A stretch of 32,457 bases of DNA, taken from Ruminiclostridium sp. (GTDB lineage Bacteria > Bacillota > Clostridia > Oscillospirales > Ruminococcaceae). The stretch is taken from assembly GCA_017465545.1 (NCBI GenBank), contig JAFTVY010000090.1, positions 1 to 32,457 on the forward strand. The letters run 5' to 3'. Below the pieces are notes generated by a model. The model was not told where the DNA came from. It saw only the letters and a list, made by a program, of their open reading frames with translations, and did no database searches. Each line of letters starts with the position of its first letter. Position 1 is the stretch's first letter. Positions 30,124 through 32,457 of this stretch are shown here, piece after piece. The translations under genes were made by a program, and so were the position numbers.

Positions 30124-31428
30124 TTGGATATAAAACAGGTAACTGTAATAGGTGCGGGACTGGCAGGCTGTGAGGCGGCATGGGCTCTGGCAAACAGAGG
30201 ATTTAAGGTTCGCCTTTGCGAAATGAAGCCGAAGAAATATTCTCCCGCTCATAAGTACAGCGGCTTTGCAGAGCTTGTCTGCAGTAACTCCCTGAAATCC
30301 GCAGATACGGCAAGTGCCTGCGGTATGCTGAAGGAAGAAATGCGCTATATGGGTTCTGTCACTATGCAGGCGGCAGAAAAGACAAAGGTAAGCGCAGGCG
30401 GTGCTCTTGCAGTAAACAGAGAGCTTTTCTCCGACGCTGTCACCGAGGCTATAAAAAATCATCCAAATATCGAAATAGTATACGATGAGATAACGGAGTT
30501 CCCTGAAAGCAATACCATAATTGCTACAGGCCCTCTCACAAGCGACGCTCTTGCCGAAAAGATAAGAGAAAAATGTGGCGAGGCTTTAAGCTTCTACGAT
30601 GCGGCGGCACCGATAATCACAGCCGAAAGCATTGATATGTCTTTGGCGTTCTTTGCTACAAGATACGATAAGGGCGATGCTGATTATATCAACTGCCCTA
30701 TGACAAGAGAAGAATACGAAGCCTTTTATAACGAGCTTATAAACGCTGAAAGCGTACCGCTGAAGGCTTTTGAAAATCTCAAGGTGTACGAAGGCTGTAT
30801 GCCCGTCGAGGTGCTTGCAAAAAGAGGTATCGAAAGCGTAAGATACGGCTGTATGAAGCCGGTAGGTCTTACCGATCCCAGAACAGGCAGAAGACCGTAT
30901 GCAGTAGTACAGCTCAGAAAAGAAAATAACGAAGGTACGTTATATAACCTTGTAGGCTTTCAGACAAATCTTAAATTCGGTGAGCAGAAGAGAGTATTCT
31001 CTATGATAACAGGACTTCAGAACGCAGAATTTGTAAGATATGGCGTTATGCACAGAAATACGTTTTTAAACGGCCCACAGCTACTGGACAAGAACTTTAT
31101 GCTCAAATGCAGTGACAACGTCTACTTTGCAGGTCAGATAACGGGTGTAGAAGGCTACGTGGAAAGTGCGGCGTCAGGTATAGTGGCAGGTATAAATCTG
31201 GCTCACGCACTTATGGGAAAGCCTCCGCTCTTACTCCCTGATACCTGTATGACTGCGGCTCTTTCAAAGCATATAAGTACGGAAAACAAGGATTTTCAGC
31301 CGATGGGTGCCAATATGGGCATTCTCCCGGCTTTAGAGGACAGGATAAAGGACAAGAAGCTGAGATACCGCACTATTGCCGACAGAGGTCTTAATGACCT
31401 TAAAAAGGCGCTGGAATCTCAGTTATAA
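30124..31428 (+). CDS. trmFO: Folate-dependent tRNA (uracil-54-C5)-methyltransferase TrmFO
   Basis: A 434-aa flavoprotein with an N-terminal FAD-binding loop VIGAGLAGCEAAWALANRG (about 8-26), EMKPKKYSPAHKYSGFAELVCSNS (36-59 by position), catalytic-region CPMTREEYEAF and YEGCMPVEVLAKRG, and GFQTNLKFGEQKRVF. It makes m5U54 in tRNA using methylene-tetrahydrofolate and NAD(P)H, the folate-route alternative to TrmA. The start is TTG at 30124, with SD GAGGAAAATAAC in front; no ATG fits the conserved N-terminus. It follows topA by 14 bases and probably shares its transcript. Confidence 0.96.
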   Translation: MDIKQVTVIGAGLAGCEAAWALANRGFKVRLCEMKPKKYSPAHKYSGFAELVCSNSLKSADTASACGMLKEEMRYMGSVTMQAAEKTKVSAGGALAVNRELFSDAVTEAIKNHPNIEIVYDEITEFPESNTIIATGPLTSDALAEKIREKCGEALSFYDAAAPIITAESIDMSLAFFATRYDKGDADYINCPMTREEYEAFYNELINAESVPLKAFENLKVYEGCMPVEVLAKRGIESVRYGCMKPVGLTDPRTGRRPYAVVQLRKENNEGTLYNLVGFQTNLKFGEQKRVFSMITGLQNAEFVRYGVMHRNTFLNGPQLLDKNFMLKCSDNVYFAGQITGVEGYVESAASGIVAGINLAHALMGKPPLLLPDTCMTAALSKHISTENKDFQPMGANMGILPALEDRIKDKKLRYRTIADRGLNDLKKALESQL

Positions 31429-31446
31429 TCAGGAAAGGATAAGTTT

Positions 31447-32448
31447 ATGAGAATTGTAGTAGACGCATTCGGTGGAGATAACGCTCCCGACGAGGTAGTA
31501 AAGGGCGCCGTTGAAGCCGTAAAGGAATACGGAGTAACAGTCGTTTTATCAGGCGATACAAAGAAGCTTGACGACTGCTTTGCAAGACTCGGTCTTTCAA
31601 AGGATAATATCGAATATGCCGAGGCTGACGGAGTTATCGAGATAGAAGACGATCCCAAGAAGATATTAAAGGAAAAGAAGAACAGCTCTATGGGTGTTGC
31701 TCTTACAATGGTAGCCGAGGGCAAGGCAGACGCTATGGTAAGTGCAGGTAGTACTGCGGCACTCGTTATGGGCGGTACTCTTATAGTAAAGCGTATAAAG
31801 GGCGTAAAGCGTCCCTCACTGACACCCGTAATGCCCGGTGTTGATAATATGTACATCCTTCTTGACGGTGGTGCAAACGTAGATTGCCGTCCTGATATGT
31901 TAAGACAGTTTGCCGTTATGGGTAGCGTCTATATGAATAGAGTTATGGGAGTTGCAAACCCTAAGGTCGGACTCCTCAACGTCGGTGCAGAGGAAGAAAA
32001 GGGCAGAGATTTAGAGCTTCAGACCTATGCACTCTTAAAGAATAGCGACCTCAATTTTACGGGTAACGTAGAAGCGAGAGATGCGGCACAGGGTGCGGTT
32101 GACGTAGTAGTAACAGACGGCTTTACCGGAAACGTATATTTAAAGACGGTTGAAGGTATGGGCAAGTTTATGAAGAAGGCTCTTAAAGAAAGAATCTTCG
32201 GCGGCGGACTTTCAAAAATCGGCGCACTTTTCTGCATGAAGGGTATAAAGTCGGTATCAAAGCAGATGGACTACCGTGAGGTAGGCGGTTCACCTCTTTT
32301 AGGTACAGCAAAGCCTGTTATCAAGGCACACGGCAGTAGTGACGCTCTTGCCTTCAAGAATGCCATCCGTCAGGCAAAGCAGTTTGTAGAGGGCGGCGTT
32401 ATCGAGGAGATAACAAAGGCTCTTGAAAAGCTGGATGCGGCAGAATAA
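31447..32448 (+). CDS. plsX: Phosphate acyltransferase PlsX
   Basis: A 333-aa PlsX. It starts MRIVVDAFGGDNAPDEVVKG and has SSMGVALTMVAEGKADAMVSAGSTAALV (by position about 81-108), LLDGGANVDC and VTDGFTGNVYLKTVEGMGKF. It converts acyl-ACP and phosphate to acyl-phosphate, the donor used by PlsY for lysophosphatidic acid synthesis. SD AGGAAAGGATAAGTTT precedes ATG, 18 bases after trmFO. The family normally precedes acpP and rnc, which would lie beyond the window. The gene is complete with nine bases left after its stop. Confidence 0.96.
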   Translation: MRIVVDAFGGDNAPDEVVKGAVEAVKEYGVTVVLSGDTKKLDDCFARLGLSKDNIEYAEADGVIEIEDDPKKILKEKKNSSMGVALTMVAEGKADAMVSAGSTAALVMGGTLIVKRIKGVKRPSLTPVMPGVDNMYILLDGGANVDCRPDMLRQFAVMGSVYMNRVMGVANPKVGLLNVGAEEEKGRDLELQTYALLKNSDLNFTGNVEARDAAQGAVDVVVTDGFTGNVYLKTVEGMGKFMKKALKERIFGGGLSKIGALFCMKGIKSVSKQMDYREVGGSPLLGTAKPVIKAHGSSDALAFKNAIRQAKQFVEGGVIEEITKALEKLDAAE

Positions 32449-32457
32449 GATATAAAC

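Overview
The window looks like a chromosomal segment of a moderately AT-rich, low-GC Gram-positive bacterium, most likely a gut-type Clostridia (Ruminococcaceae/Oscillospirales relative). The grounds are strong AGGAGG-type ribosome binding sites, consensus TTGACA-17-TATAAT promoters, an infC-rpmI-rplT operon behind an L20-type attenuator, a PduL phosphotransacylase, a folate-dependent TrmFO, and the ECF sigma and Zur/ZnuACB families. I cannot name the species from sequence alone.

Layout. 1-0.6 kb: a minus-strand tRNA operon (Gly-Arg-His-Gln) with promoter and terminator, and a tRNA-like inverted remnant at the window edge. 0.65-3.8 kb: a MacAB-like ABC exporter split into divergent halves (adaptor and permease on minus; a small Cys-rich protein and the ATPase on plus). 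3.9-5.4 kb: PduL, then a TipA-type MerR regulator with a 19-bp-spacer promoter and a visible operator dyad. 5.4-11.7 kb is accessory: a TIR-domain protein overlapping a cupin gene, an orphan 116-aa protein, a hairpin array, a nucleotidyltransferase bracketed by 23-bp direct repeats, and a four-gene restriction-modification operon (XRE regulator, membrane protein, NgoPII-like endonuclease, HaeIII-like methyltransferase) bracketed by 18-bp near-identical direct repeats. GGCC, the predicted target, is very rare in the window. 11.8-17.9 kb: RlmD, then an ECF sigma factor and a 1,356-aa WG-repeat membrane protein in the anti-sigma position, driven by an ECF-like promoter.

17.9-23.2 kb: a zinc module (Zur-ZnuA-ZnuC-ZnuB, with overlapping or tight spacing) and a glycosyltransferase/flippase pair. 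23.4-25.9 kb: a membrane-anchored XRE protein, then infC-rpmI-rplT with a leader showing mutually exclusive hairpins and a probable ATC start for IF3. 25.9-26.15 kb: a tandem structured repeat with a compensatory stem change. 26.1-32.4 kb: a membrane protein on minus, then SpoU-type RNA methyltransferase, TopA, TrmFO and PlsX on plus.

The best candidates for undescribed biology are the TIR-cupin operon, the RM operon with its embedded membrane protein and boundary repeats, the sigma/WG-repeat signalling pair with a recombinable in-frame module, and the two hairpin-rich intergenic elements. All functional statements come from reading motifs by eye; no database search was run.
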